A DNA stretch of 7,105 bases from an uncultured Eubacterium sp. (lineage in GTDB: Bacteria; Bacillota; Clostridia; Lachnospirales; Lachnospiraceae). Shown here in pieces: positions 1-6,718 of this stretch. The stretch spans positions 1-7,105 of the forward strand of contig CAJUBQ010000154.1 of NCBI GenBank assembly GCA_910584595.1. The letters run 5' to 3'. A program made the translations under genes and the position numbers. A model generated the notes under the pieces. That model was not told the DNA's origin. It worked only from the letters and a program-made list of their open reading frames with translations, and did not search any database. Numbering within the stretch: the first letter of the stretch is position 1; every line of letters starts with the position of its first letter.

Positions 1-145
1 AACACTTTTATGTAAATTGTTGCATTTCCGATTAAGTTCGCGTTTATGGGGATTTGTCCGGTCTGCCTGTGACCGTTCCAGAATGTAAAAAGCTCTAAGC
101 ATTCTGCATTCATGTCATGACTACCGGACGGTCGCGATGCCTGGT
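1..145 (+). repeat. Diverged half-copy of a palindromic interspersed repeat
   Basis: This non-coding stretch aligns in the same orientation with the element at the right end of the window. The best block is 78-107 against 6920-6949, where 26 of 30 bases agree by eye, and similarity continues through CCGGACGG (124-131 against 6965-6972) to GCCT near 142. Positions 19-77 align more weakly with 6858-6919, with nearly the same spacing. The block can fold: CAGAATG (79-85) pairs with CATTCTG (100-106) around a 14-nt loop, and GACCGT (71-76) pairs with ACGGTC (128-133) outside it. Only the left half of the right-hand element is represented; the inverted second half is absent. It looks like an old, decayed member of the same family. 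The left boundary is unknown because the window begins inside or beside it. Confidence 0.7.
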
Positions 146-324
146 GTAGTGTCTTATTGATATTTGGATGAATTGTATCAGGGGATATTGACTCTACGGA
201 TGATTCAAATTTGGGATACAGGGAGATTTATTTTTGTGGGCGATCTTCTTAGATATCCTTACAGTTATACACATAAAAAAGAATAAGTTCATTAGCTATA
301 TTTCTTGCTTACAAATCTAATTAT
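146..324. other. AT-rich intergenic region upstream of the secreted protein gene
   Basis: This is the 5' flank of the secreted Big2 protein gene. No ORF, RNA gene or convincing terminator is visible. A TTGACT at 188-193 resembles a -35 box, but the nearest -10-like sequence, GATACA at 215-220, lies 21 nt away, too far for a good sigma-70 promoter. The promoter of the downstream gene is therefore not identified. Confidence 0.5.
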
Positions 325-327
325 ATG

Positions 328-335
328 AGGAGGAG
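328..335 (+). promoter_or_regulatory. Ribosome binding site that fixes the start of the secreted protein
   Basis: AGGAGGAG lies 7 nt before the ATG at 343. An in-frame ATG at 325 directly precedes this site and has no Shine-Dalgarno sequence of its own. Starting at 343 also gives an ordinary signal peptide beginning MKK. Confidence 0.85.
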
Positions 336-342
336 AAGTATT

Positions 343-1803
343 ATGAAAAAAAGTACAGGGGAAAAAATATTTGTTTTATGGCTGTTGGTTTTGGCAGGTG
401 TATTTCTGATGCCGAAAGGTGCAGAAGCTGCAAAATCTAAAGTCAGCCCAATCGAGGTGCAGCTTTCCGTTGGAAACACAAAAACTTTGAAGATCAACAA
501 TACAAAGAAAAAAGTATCATGGACATCCAATAATGAATCGGTGGCGAAAGTTTCATCAAAAGGAGTTGTGACCGCCAGGAAGAAAGGGACTGCTGCAATT
601 ACAGCAAAGGTATTCAACAAGAGATATAAATACAGGGTGAAAGTGACGGATGCAAAATTGAACGTTTCTCAATGTACCATCCCCCTTAATGCGGACAAAC
701 AGTTAAAGTTCATAACATACAGTGGAAAAGATGCAGTCTGGAAATCCGACAATATCAAGGTGGCAACGGTGACGAAAAACGGAATTGTAAAAGGGATAAA
801 TCCGGGAACCGCTGTTATCAGCGCGAAACTGCAGTCCAGTACATATAAGTGCAGGGTGACCGTAATACGTGTGGGGGAAAAACCGGAGGATAGCGAGGAT
901 GTTATCCCATCTAGAAATTGGGCCGACATTATGGATTTTCCATCAGAACAGGAAATTACAGAGTTTAATAAGACGTCTGCCAATCGGTCACCTTATCTGA
1001 GCGGTTTGCTTGATATCGGGAAAGAGACGGAGTTTGTAGAGTATTCGATTGATTTCAAGGCGGATTATATCCCTTATGGCACATACCTTAACTGTGCGAA
1101 CGTGATAATGGATCTGTCTTCACTGGAGCAGGAATATGATGAAGTGTATTTGGATTACTGGCCTTCTTTTTATGCCGGGTTGCAAATGTGGGAGCCGGGA
1201 AAGGGCAGCGGTTCCATTATGTCTTTTTGGGATATTTATTGCAAAGATAAGGCAGGGAAAATATCAACAGTTCGTGCGAAATTAGTATATCCCGAAAACA
1301 GGGAGGCTAATGTTTTTGGACACGAGGGGAATGGTGTGAACTTTATGAATGATTATGCGTGGGAGAGAGGGCATTGGTACCGTATGCTTCTGCGTTGCTG
1401 CAAATCAGAGGAGAACGGGCATACATTGGTGGAACAGTTGGTATGCGATCTGGAAACCGGAAAGTGGACGAAAATGTGCGGTTATGATACAGGACTGACG
1501 GACAGCTGCTTTATAGGGAATGTTGCCATTTTTCTTGAGGATTATTTAGAGCAATATGCAGGAGACATCCGTACGGCAGAGTATAAGAATATCCGGGTAC
1601 GCTTGAAAGATACAGGAAAATGGATTCCGATTACACAGGTTATCATGAGCGATAGTTATGATTATCCCGGAAGTTTCTGCTTTGGTGCGGACCACGAACA
1701 ATTTTGGATGATAACAACGGGATTAGAGAAATGTGCCGTTCAGCAGTGTGAAAAGAACGGGACGTTTAAGGTTACTTCTTGTGAGGATGGTTCTCCATAT
1801 TAA
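343..1803 (+). CDS. Secreted protein with two Big2 Ig-like domains and a DUF3472-like C-terminus
   Basis: The product is 486 aa. Residues 1-29 form a classical Sec signal peptide: a lysine-rich start, a hydrophobic core at about 9-24, and an AEA/A cleavage site after residue 29. No lipobox, LPXTG motif or C-terminal membrane segment is seen, so it is probably released or held non-covalently at the surface. Residues about 32-102 and 103-176 are two Big2-type Ig-like repeats, each with the W-x-S-(N/D)-N...V-A-x-V...G-x-V pattern (W60 and W133) and a G-T-A-x-I motif. A linker to about 230 precedes a C-terminal region whose features (FGHEG at 325-329, W340-x-x-G-x-W-Y347, the ETGKW at 371-375, FLED at 397-400, AEYKN at 412-416, GKW at 425-427) resemble DUF3472, a domain usually found in secreted carbohydrate-related proteins. 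The DUF3472 match is from memory. The function is unknown; binding of a glycan or surface polymer is plausible. The next gene, glgC, has its own promoter, so no operon link is implied. Confidence 0.8.
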   Translation: MKKSTGEKIFVLWLLVLAGVFLMPKGAEAAKSKVSPIEVQLSVGNTKTLKINNTKKKVSWTSNNESVAKVSSKGVVTARKKGTAAITAKVFNKRYKYRVKVTDAKLNVSQCTIPLNADKQLKFITYSGKDAVWKSDNIKVATVTKNGIVKGINPGTAVISAKLQSSTYKCRVTVIRVGEKPEDSEDVIPSRNWADIMDFPSEQEITEFNKTSANRSPYLSGLLDIGKETEFVEYSIDFKADYIPYGTYLNCANVIMDLSSLEQEYDEVYLDYWPSFYAGLQMWEPGKGSGSIMSFWDIYCKDKAGKISTVRAKLVYPENREANVFGHEGNGVNFMNDYAWERGHWYRMLLRCCKSEENGHTLVEQLVCDLETGKWTKMCGYDTGLTDSCFIGNVAIFLEDYLEQYAGDIRTAEYKNIRVRLKDTGKWIPITQVIMSDSYDYPGSFCFGADHEQFWMITTGLEKCAVQQCEKNGTFKVTSCEDGSPY

Positions 1804-2026
1804 CGTAATTCAAAAATTTTTAGTAAAATTGCAATGTTTTATTTACAAAAAGGGAATAATCATGTACAATGATAACAATTGGAAGCAGTGGCATTTATTG
1901 CATTAAGAAAAATGTCGATAAATGACAGCTTCGAAGACAGCAGAATTTGTACATCTGCCATACATATTGTTATACAGATGTATGCTGACTGCGCAAGATT
2001 AATAGGGATAGAAAAGGAGATAAAAA
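1804..2026 (+). promoter_or_regulatory. glgC leader region with competing hairpins
   Basis: This stretch carries the glgC promoter and an untranslated leader of roughly 150 nt. In the leader, TACATCTG (1950-1957) can pair with CAGATGTA (1975-1982), an 8-bp stem. Alternatively CATACAT (1959-1965) can pair with ATGTATG (1978-1984). The two share 1978-1982 and exclude each other. Upstream is a GACAGC direct repeat (1924-1929 and 1936-1941) around the palindrome CTTCGAAG (1929-1936). No T-run follows either hairpin, so a simple transcription attenuator is not supported. No riboswitch class is recognised. No intrinsic terminator for the preceding gene is visible. Confidence 0.45.
1842..1870 (+). 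promoter_or_regulatory. Sigma-70-type promoter of glgCD
   Basis: The -35 box TTTACA (1842-1847) and -10 box TACAAT (1865-1870) are separated by 17 nt, the optimal spacing. An A5T5 tract at 1812-1821 lies upstream of the -35 box and could act as an UP-like or bent element. Transcription would start near 1877. Confidence 0.7.
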
Positions 2027-3232
2027 ATGGGTAAAGAAATGATTGCTATGCTTCTTGCCGGTGGACAGGGCTCCCGCCTTTATGCGTTGACCCAGAAGCT
2101 GGCAAAACCTGCAGTTCCGTTTGGCGGCAAATATCGTATTATTGATTTTCCGCTGTCAAACTGCGTTAACTCAGGGATTGATACGGTAGGTATTTTAACG
2201 CAGTATCAGCCGCTTGTATTAAATGAGTATATTGGAAATGGCCAGCCATGGGATTTGGACCGTTTGTACGGTGGGGTGCATGTGCTTCCTCCATACCAGC
2301 AGGCATCCGGTTCTGACTGGTATAAAGGCACTGCAAATGCGATTTATCAGAATATTTCATTTATAGACCGTTACGATCCGAAATATGTGATCATTCTTTC
2401 CGGTGACCAGATCTGCAAACAGGATTACAGTGATTTCCTTCGTTTCCATAAGGAAAAAGGGGCAGAATTCAGCGTTGCCGTTATGGAAGTTCCATGGGAA
2501 GAAGCTTCCAGATTCGGTCTTATGGTTGCAGATGAAAATGATAAGATTACGGAATTCCAGGAAAAACCAAAGGAGCCGAAGTCGAATTTGGCGTCTATGG
2601 GTATTTACATTTTCAACTGGGATATTTTGCGTAAATATCTGATTGAAGATGAGGAAGATCCGAATTCTGAAAATGACTTTGGAAATAACATTATTCCAAA
2701 TCTGTTAAAAGATGAAAGAAATATGTATGCATACCATTTTGACGGCTATTGGAAAGACGTTGGAACGATTTCTTCTTTATGGGAAGCAAATATGGAAGTG
2801 CTCGATCCGGAACACAGCGGCATTAACCTGTTTGATGAAAAATGGAAAGTTTACAGCCGTAACAGCGGTATGACCGGACATAAGATTAATCCGGGCGCTT
2901 CTGTGGAAAATTCTATGATTACAGATGGATGTAATATATCCGGACATGTAAAACATTCGATTTTGTTTGCAGGCGTTAAGATCGAAGAAGGTGCGGAAGT
3001 AGAAGATGCAGTTGTTATGGGCGGCACGCTTATCAAGGCCGGTGCGAAAGTAAAACACTGTATCATAGCAGAAAATGTAGTGATCGGAAAAAATGCAGTT
3101 GTTGGACAGATGCCGGATGGGGAAGAATCAGGCGTAGCAACTGTCGGTTCCGGCGTTTATGTCGGCGATGATGCTGTGATTGGACCAAATGCTATGGTCA
3201 GTGATAATGTAAAGGATGGTGATAAACAATGA
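2027..3232 (+). CDS. glgC: Glucose-1-phosphate adenylyltransferase, catalytic subunit
   Basis: The enzyme makes ADP-glucose and pyrophosphate from glucose-1-phosphate and ATP, the committed step of bacterial glycogen synthesis, in the cytoplasm. The 401-aa length is normal for a Firmicutes GlgC. The N-terminal nucleotidyltransferase domain (about 5-260) carries the AGGQGSRL loop (11-18), the AKPAVPFGGKYRIIDF block (26-41), GTANAIYQN (101-109), SGDQI with metal-binding D127, EKP with substrate lysine K180, SMGIYIF (190-196) and YWKDVGT with metal-binding D244. Residues about 285-395 form the C-terminal left-handed beta-helix of hexapeptide-like repeats. All catalytic positions appear intact by comparison with the remembered E. 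coli family pattern. AAAGGAGA at 2013-2020 is well placed for the ATG at 2027. The stop overlaps the glgD start (ATGA), so the two are translationally coupled. GlgC with GlgD forms the hetero-oligomer typical of Firmicutes. Confidence 0.97.
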   Translation: MGKEMIAMLLAGGQGSRLYALTQKLAKPAVPFGGKYRIIDFPLSNCVNSGIDTVGILTQYQPLVLNEYIGNGQPWDLDRLYGGVHVLPPYQQASGSDWYKGTANAIYQNISFIDRYDPKYVIILSGDQICKQDYSDFLRFHKEKGAEFSVAVMEVPWEEASRFGLMVADENDKITEFQEKPKEPKSNLASMGIYIFNWDILRKYLIEDEEDPNSENDFGNNIIPNLLKDERNMYAYHFDGYWKDVGTISSLWEANMEVLDPEHSGINLFDEKWKVYSRNSGMTGHKINPGASVENSMITDGCNISGHVKHSILFAGVKIEEGAEVEDAVVMGGTLIKAGAKVKHCIIAENVVIGKNAVVGQMPDGEESGVATVGSGVYVGDDAVIGPNAMVSDNVKDGDKQ

Positions 3233-4371
3233 TAAATACCAATACGAACGCACTGGGCATTATTTTCCCAAATGTATATGATGAGCTGGTATCTGAATTA
3301 ACCAATGAGCGTTTGATGGCATCCATTCCGTTTGGAAGCCGTTACCGTATGATCGATTTCGTATTATCCAGTATGGTAAACTGTGGAATTGACAATATTA
3401 CCGTATTAGTGCGCGAAAATTATTTTTCACTGCTCGATCACTTAGGCTCCGGCCGTGAGTGGGATTTAAGCCGGAAAAATGGCGGTCTTAATATTTTTCC
3501 ACCGTTTGCACAGAAAAATACAGGCATTTACAGTGGAAAAGTAGGCATGATTGCAAGTGTTCTTGGATTTTTAAAATCTCAGAAAGAAAAATATGTCATT
3601 ATGTCAGATGCAAACATTGCTTTTAATTTTGATTTTAAAGCTTTGCTGAAAGCACATATTGAAAGCGGCGCTGATGTAACCGCAGTTTATACAAAAGAAG
3701 AACTGCCGGCAAGCATACGCAAGTCCGACGATTTGCGCAAAGCAATGTATTATACATTGGATTTTGCAGATAATCGTGTAAATAAGATTCATATTAATTC
3801 ACAGGAGACAGGCGTACAGAACTACTCTATGAATATTTATGTATTTGACCGTGAGCAGCTGATTAAAATGGTAAATGAAGCGTTTATCGGCGGCGGTGTG
3901 TACTTAGAGCGTGATGTTCTGCTTCCAAGGATTGGCGAGTTGAATATCCAGGGTTACGAATATGCGGAGTATATTGCAAGAATTACAGACTTAAAGAGTT
4001 ACTTTGATGAAAATATGCGGCTGTTGGATGATACAAATTTGTCTGCATTATTTGAAAAGAACTCTATTTATACGAAGATTCGTGACGATAACCCGACGCG
4101 TTATGTCAACGGAGCTTCTGCGAAAAATGTAATGGTTGCAGACGGTTGTGTGATCGAAGGTGAAATTGAAAACTGTATTTTATTCAGAGGCGTCAGGATC
4201 GGTAAAGGCGCAAAAGTGCGCAATGCGATATTAATGCAGGATACAGTTATTGAACCTGGCGTAGATGCAGAATATATTATTACAGATAAGAAAGTAACGG
4301 TGACTGAGGGCAAAGAGCTGAAAGGTACGGATACCTTCCCGATCTTTGTAGCAAAGAGACAGGTTGTTTAA
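3229..4371 (+). CDS. glgD: Glucose-1-phosphate adenylyltransferase regulatory subunit
   Basis: GlgD is the GlgC paralogue that in Firmicutes combines with GlgC and raises or modulates its activity. The 380 aa keep the fold: IPFGSRYRMIDF (33-44), the W-D-L-x-R-x-x-G-G-L segment (78-87), MSDAN (125-129), and a C-terminal beta-helix from about 290. The catalytic features are degraded. By-eye alignment with the neighbouring GlgC shows the glycine-rich ATP loop replaced by FPNVYDEL (13-20), GlgC R17 becoming L20, K27 becoming M30, substrate K180 becoming E193, and metal-binding D244 becoming R251. The protein is therefore very likely non-catalytic, as expected of the family. The start overlaps the glgC stop by 4 nt, with AAAGGA (3211-3216) upstream, so co-expression and coupled translation are expected. 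An intrinsic terminator follows directly. Confidence 0.95.
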   Translation: MINTNTNALGIIFPNVYDELVSELTNERLMASIPFGSRYRMIDFVLSSMVNCGIDNITVLVRENYFSLLDHLGSGREWDLSRKNGGLNIFPPFAQKNTGIYSGKVGMIASVLGFLKSQKEKYVIMSDANIAFNFDFKALLKAHIESGADVTAVYTKEELPASIRKSDDLRKAMYYTLDFADNRVNKIHINSQETGVQNYSMNIYVFDREQLIKMVNEAFIGGGVYLERDVLLPRIGELNIQGYEYAEYIARITDLKSYFDENMRLLDDTNLSALFEKNSIYTKIRDDNPTRYVNGASAKNVMVADGCVIEGEIENCILFRGVRIGKGAKVRNAILMQDTVIEPGVDAEYIITDKKVTVTEGKELKGTDTFPIFVAKRQVV

Positions 4372-4380
4372 AAATAGTTT

Positions 4381-4416
4381 AGCGGCATTGGCAATAGAGC
4401 TGATGCCGCTTTTTTA
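4381..4416 (+). terminator. Intrinsic terminator of glgCD
   Basis: AGCGGCAT (4381-4388) pairs with ATGCCGCT (4403-4410) around a 14-nt loop, and the stem runs directly into TTTTTT (4410-4415). It begins 9 nt after the glgD stop codon. Confidence 0.9.
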
Positions 4417-4463
4417 TTATTGTCAGCTAACTATGCAGAACCATTGTTACTATTCGCAGGTCA

Positions 4464-4488
4464 GGAACGCGCACTGGCTGCGCGTTCC
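4464..4488. repeat. GC-rich 9-bp perfect hairpin without a T-run
   Basis: GGAACGCGC (4464-4472) is perfectly complementary to GCGCGTTCC (4480-4488), with a 7-nt loop. No T-run follows on either side, and the glgD terminator already lies upstream at 4381-4416. It sits in AT-rich intergenic DNA about 30 nt before the ackA -35 box. It may be a REP-like palindrome or a structural or regulatory element; the role is unknown. It shows no clear similarity to the palindromic elements at the window ends. Confidence 0.6.
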
Positions 4489-4520
4489 GTGAGAACATGA
4501 TTGAGGAGTGAGGGGCGATA

Positions 4521-4550
4521 TTGTCAATTTTTTAACATTTCTTGTATAAT
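4521..4550 (+). promoter_or_regulatory. Sigma-70-type promoter of ackA
   Basis: TTGTCA (4521-4526) and a perfect TATAAT (4545-4550) are 18 nt apart. A second TATAAT at 4565-4570, preceded by a weak TTGTAT at 4543-4548 with 16-nt spacing, could be a tandem start. The first pair is the better match. The leader to the ATG would be about 60 nt. Confidence 0.7.
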
Positions 4551-4615
4551 TATCTGATAAGGTTTATAATATCCTTAATTGTCCATGAAATAATGTATGA
4601 TAAAGGAGAAATAAA

Positions 4616-5806
4616 ATGAATGTATTAGTTATTAACTGCGGCAGTTCATCGTTAAAATACCAGGTGATCGATTCCGAAACAGAAGGCGTGCTTGCAAAAG
4701 GCCAATGTGAGCGGATTGGAATTGACGGAAGGCTGGTGTATGAACCGGCAGGAGGTGAAAAAGAGATTACACAGGCAGAGATGCCTACGCATAAACAGGC
4801 TATTCAGATCGTCATCGATGCGTTAACAAATGAAAAGACCGGGATTATAAAAAGTCTGGACGAGATTGGAGCGGTTGGTCACAGAATCGTGCATGGCGGA
4901 GAAAAATTTGCTGCATCTGCGATGATTACAGATGAAATGATAGAGACAGTAGAAGCATGTTCGGATCTGGCGCCGTTGCACAACCCGGCAAATTTGATTG
5001 GGGTGCGCGCTTGCCAGGAGCTGATGCCGCATACGCCAATGGTTGGCGTGTTTGATACCGCTTTTCACCAGACGATGCCAAAGGAGGCGTATTTGTATGG
5101 AGTTCCATATGAATATTATGAAAAATACGCAGTGCGTAAATACGGTTTCCACGGTACCAGCCACAGCTATGTATCCAAACGTGCGGCTGCTGTTTTAGAC
5201 AAGCCATATGAATCATTAAAGACGATCGTATGCCATCTTGGAAATGGCGCTTCGGTCTGTGCAGTAAAGAATGGGCAGTCTGTAGATACTTCGATGGGTC
5301 TGTCACCGCTGGAGGGCCTTGTAATGGGAACCCGTTCCGGTGACATTGATCCTTCTGCAATAGAATATATTGCAAAAAAGGAACATCTGGATCTGGCTGG
5401 CGTATTAAATGTGTTAAATAAAAAATCCGGTGTGATGGGGTTATCCGGCGTTTCTTCGGATTTTCGTGATATAGAAGCTGCAGAACAGGCTGGAAATGAA
5501 CGTGCTGCGACTGCGCAGCAGGTATTTAACTATCGTGTCATAAAATATATTGGCGCTTATGCGGCGGCTATGAACGGGGTAGATTGTATCTGCTTTACCG
5601 CAGGCGTCGGGGAGAATAATGGGGCGCTTCGTAAGCAGATCTGTGAGAATCTTGCATATTTAGGAATTCAGATTGATGATGAGGCAAACAGTAAACGGGG
5701 AGAAGAGACGGTAATTTCAACGCCGGACTCTAAAGTAAAAGTACTCGTTATTCCGACAAACGAAGAGCTTGCAATTGCACGTGAGACAGTTGCATTGGTA
5801 AAGTAA
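4616..5806 (+). CDS. ackA: Acetate kinase
   Basis: The enzyme transfers phosphate between acetyl phosphate plus ADP and acetate plus ATP; in a fermenter this is the substrate-level ATP step of acetate formation. The 396-aa length is normal. Family motifs are all present: NCGSSSLKYQ with N7; GHRIVHGG with R90; LHNPANL with H122; VFDTAFH with D147; KYGFHGTSH with H179; HLGNGAS (207-213); MGTRSGD with R240; FTAGVGEN (327-334); and the C-terminal TNEE (381-384). They match the ASKHA-fold acetate kinase active site known from the Methanosarcina enzyme, within one residue of its numbering. AAAGGAGA (4602-4609) supports the ATG at 4616. The usual partner pta (phosphotransacetylase) is not adjacent; glgD lies upstream behind a terminator and ackA has its own promoter. 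DUF177 and rpmF follow, a frequent clostridial arrangement. No clear intrinsic terminator is seen after the stop, so some readthrough into the next genes is possible. Confidence 0.98.
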   Translation: MNVLVINCGSSSLKYQVIDSETEGVLAKGQCERIGIDGRLVYEPAGGEKEITQAEMPTHKQAIQIVIDALTNEKTGIIKSLDEIGAVGHRIVHGGEKFAASAMITDEMIETVEACSDLAPLHNPANLIGVRACQELMPHTPMVGVFDTAFHQTMPKEAYLYGVPYEYYEKYAVRKYGFHGTSHSYVSKRAAAVLDKPYESLKTIVCHLGNGASVCAVKNGQSVDTSMGLSPLEGLVMGTRSGDIDPSAIEYIAKKEHLDLAGVLNVLNKKSGVMGLSGVSSDFRDIEAAEQAGNERAATAQQVFNYRVIKYIGAYAAAMNGVDCICFTAGVGENNGALRKQICENLAYLGIQIDDEANSKRGEETVISTPDSKVKVLVIPTNEELAIARETVALVK

Positions 5807-5874
5807 CAGTGCAATAGGTTATCTGAACGGTTACACGGTAAGAGAATCAGCGCTAAATAAATTTGTATTTGATA

Positions 5875-5903
5875 TTGACAAATAAATCACATTTGGTTAT
5901 ACT
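5875..5903 (+). promoter_or_regulatory. Near-consensus sigma-70 promoter of the DUF177-rpmF unit
   Basis: A perfect TTGACA (5875-5880) and TATACT (5898-5903, five of six matching TATAAT) are separated by exactly 17 nt. This is the strongest promoter in the window, as expected for a ribosomal protein gene. The start point near 5910 gives a leader of about 60 nt to the ATG at 5972. Confidence 0.88.
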
Positions 5904-5961
5904 TTTTTCGTGTATGTTTGAAAGCCTGTACAAATGGCTGTTCAGATGTTTTCAGACAGAT

Positions 5962-5967
5962 AGGAGG
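5962..5967 (+). promoter_or_regulatory. Ribosome binding site that fixes the DUF177 start
   Basis: A perfect AGGAGG lies 4 nt before the ATG at 5972. The in-frame upstream ATG at 5918 would sit almost at the predicted transcription start and has no such site. The extra 18 residues it would add (including CTNGCSD) do not look like the family N-terminus. Confidence 0.85.
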
Positions 5968-5971
5968 CGCC

Positions 5972-6526
5972 ATGATTTTAGATCTTTCAGAGATATATTC
6001 CAATTGGAATGCGACAGAAGAAAAAGTAGTTCATCTGGATATGGATTCCGTCAAATCTAAAATGGGTGTATTTCCTATTTTAAAAAAGGAACCATTCACA
6101 CTGCATCTTACGAACGAGGAGAACAGGCGGCTGCTGATCCGAGGAGAGTTGGATGTAACGATATCTGTCCCATGTGACCGTTGTTTGACTGAAGTTTTGA
6201 CAACGCTGCATCTGGTCATTGACAAAAAGCTTCCGATAGAACATGGAAAAGAAGCGCAACCGGCTTCGGAAACTGAGGAGGAAGAGGATGACCAATTGGA
6301 ACAGCTGGAATATATGAATGGCTGTCAGCTAGACGCAGACCGGCTTGTATATGGAGAGATTCTGTTTGCATGGCCGGTTAAGGTACTGTGTAAAGAAGAC
6401 TGCAGGGGAATCTGCCCGAAATGCGGTGCAAATTTAAATGAAACCGACTGCAGCTGCGACAAAACGGCGCCGGATCCGCGGATGGCGGCATTTCAAGATG
6501 TGTTTAACAAGTTTAAGGAGGTGTAA
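5972..6526 (+). CDS. DUF177 / YceD-family protein, 23S rRNA accumulation factor-like
   Basis: The product is 184 aa and belongs to the YceD/DUF177 family, whose bacterial and plastid members are needed for normal 23S rRNA accumulation and are typically encoded just before rpmF. Seen here: an N-terminal MILDLSEI start, the central PCDRC motif (C68, C71) after a beta-rich segment, a strongly acidic stretch (about 100-110), and the C-terminal cysteine cluster LC-KEDC-RGIC-PKCG (C140, C144, C148, C151) followed by NETDCSC (C160, C162) and DPRMAAF. The paired cysteines suggest metal binding, although this is inferred. The rpmF ribosome binding site lies in the last codons and the rpmF ATG begins 4 nt after the stop, so the two are coupled. 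The gene has its own strong promoter downstream of ackA. The family assignment is confident; the molecular activity is not established. Confidence 0.92.
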   Translation: MILDLSEIYSNWNATEEKVVHLDMDSVKSKMGVFPILKKEPFTLHLTNEENRRLLIRGELDVTISVPCDRCLTEVLTTLHLVIDKKLPIEHGKEAQPASETEEEEDDQLEQLEYMNGCQLDADRLVYGEILFAWPVKVLCKEDCRGICPKCGANLNETDCSCDKTAPDPRMAAFQDVFNKFKEV

Positions 6527-6530
6527 GCAG

Positions 6531-6710
6531 ATGTCTATTTGTCCAAAAAATAAAACTTCTAAGAGCAGAAGAGATAAAAGAAGAGCAAACTGGAAAATGA
6601 CGGCTCCTACATTGGTAAAGTGCAATAAGTGTGGAGAGCTTATGGTACCGCATCGTGTATGTAAGAACTGTGGGACTTATAACAAAAAAGAGATCATTGC
6701 AGTAGATTAA
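6531..6710 (+). CDS. rpmF: 50S ribosomal protein L32 (bL32), zinc-ribbon form
   Basis: A 59-aa basic protein of the large ribosomal subunit. The N-terminus has the family pattern K-T-S-K-S-R-R-D-K-R-R-A-N-W (8-21), and the C-terminal half has a complete zinc ribbon: C31-x2-C34 and C44-x2-C47, with the PHRVC block at 40-44. It is therefore the zinc-binding (C+) version, not the cysteine-free paralogue expressed under zinc limitation in some bacteria. The start MSICPKNK, with an extra cysteine at 4, replaces the common MAVPKRK and resembles Lachnospiraceae L32 proteins. AAGGAGGTG (6515-6523) inside the end of the DUF177 gene fixes the ATG at 6531; a longer in-frame reading from 6438 lies within DUF177 and is not used. 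plsX, often next in Firmicutes, does not follow; a terminator does. Confidence 0.97.
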   Translation: MSICPKNKTSKSRRDKRRANWKMTAPTLVKCNKCGELMVPHRVCKNCGTYNKKEIIAVD

Positions 6711-6718
6711 TGGATAAG

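Noticed and set aside
188..220. Possible promoter TTGACT...GATACA before the secreted protein gene
   Set aside because: The 21-nt spacing is too long for sigma-70, and no alternative -10 box at 16-18 nt is convincing.
325..342. Upstream ATG of the secreted protein gene
   Set aside because: The AGGAGGAG ribosome binding site lies downstream of this ATG and serves the one at 343.
4926..5375. - strand reading frame of 149 codons inside ackA
   Set aside because: It is antisense to a highly conserved acetate kinase, has no promoter or ribosome binding site, and its composition looks like a codon shadow.
5918..5971. 18-residue N-terminal extension of the DUF177 protein
   Set aside because: It begins about 8 nt from the predicted transcription start and lacks a ribosome binding site; the ATG at 5972 has a perfect AGGAGG.
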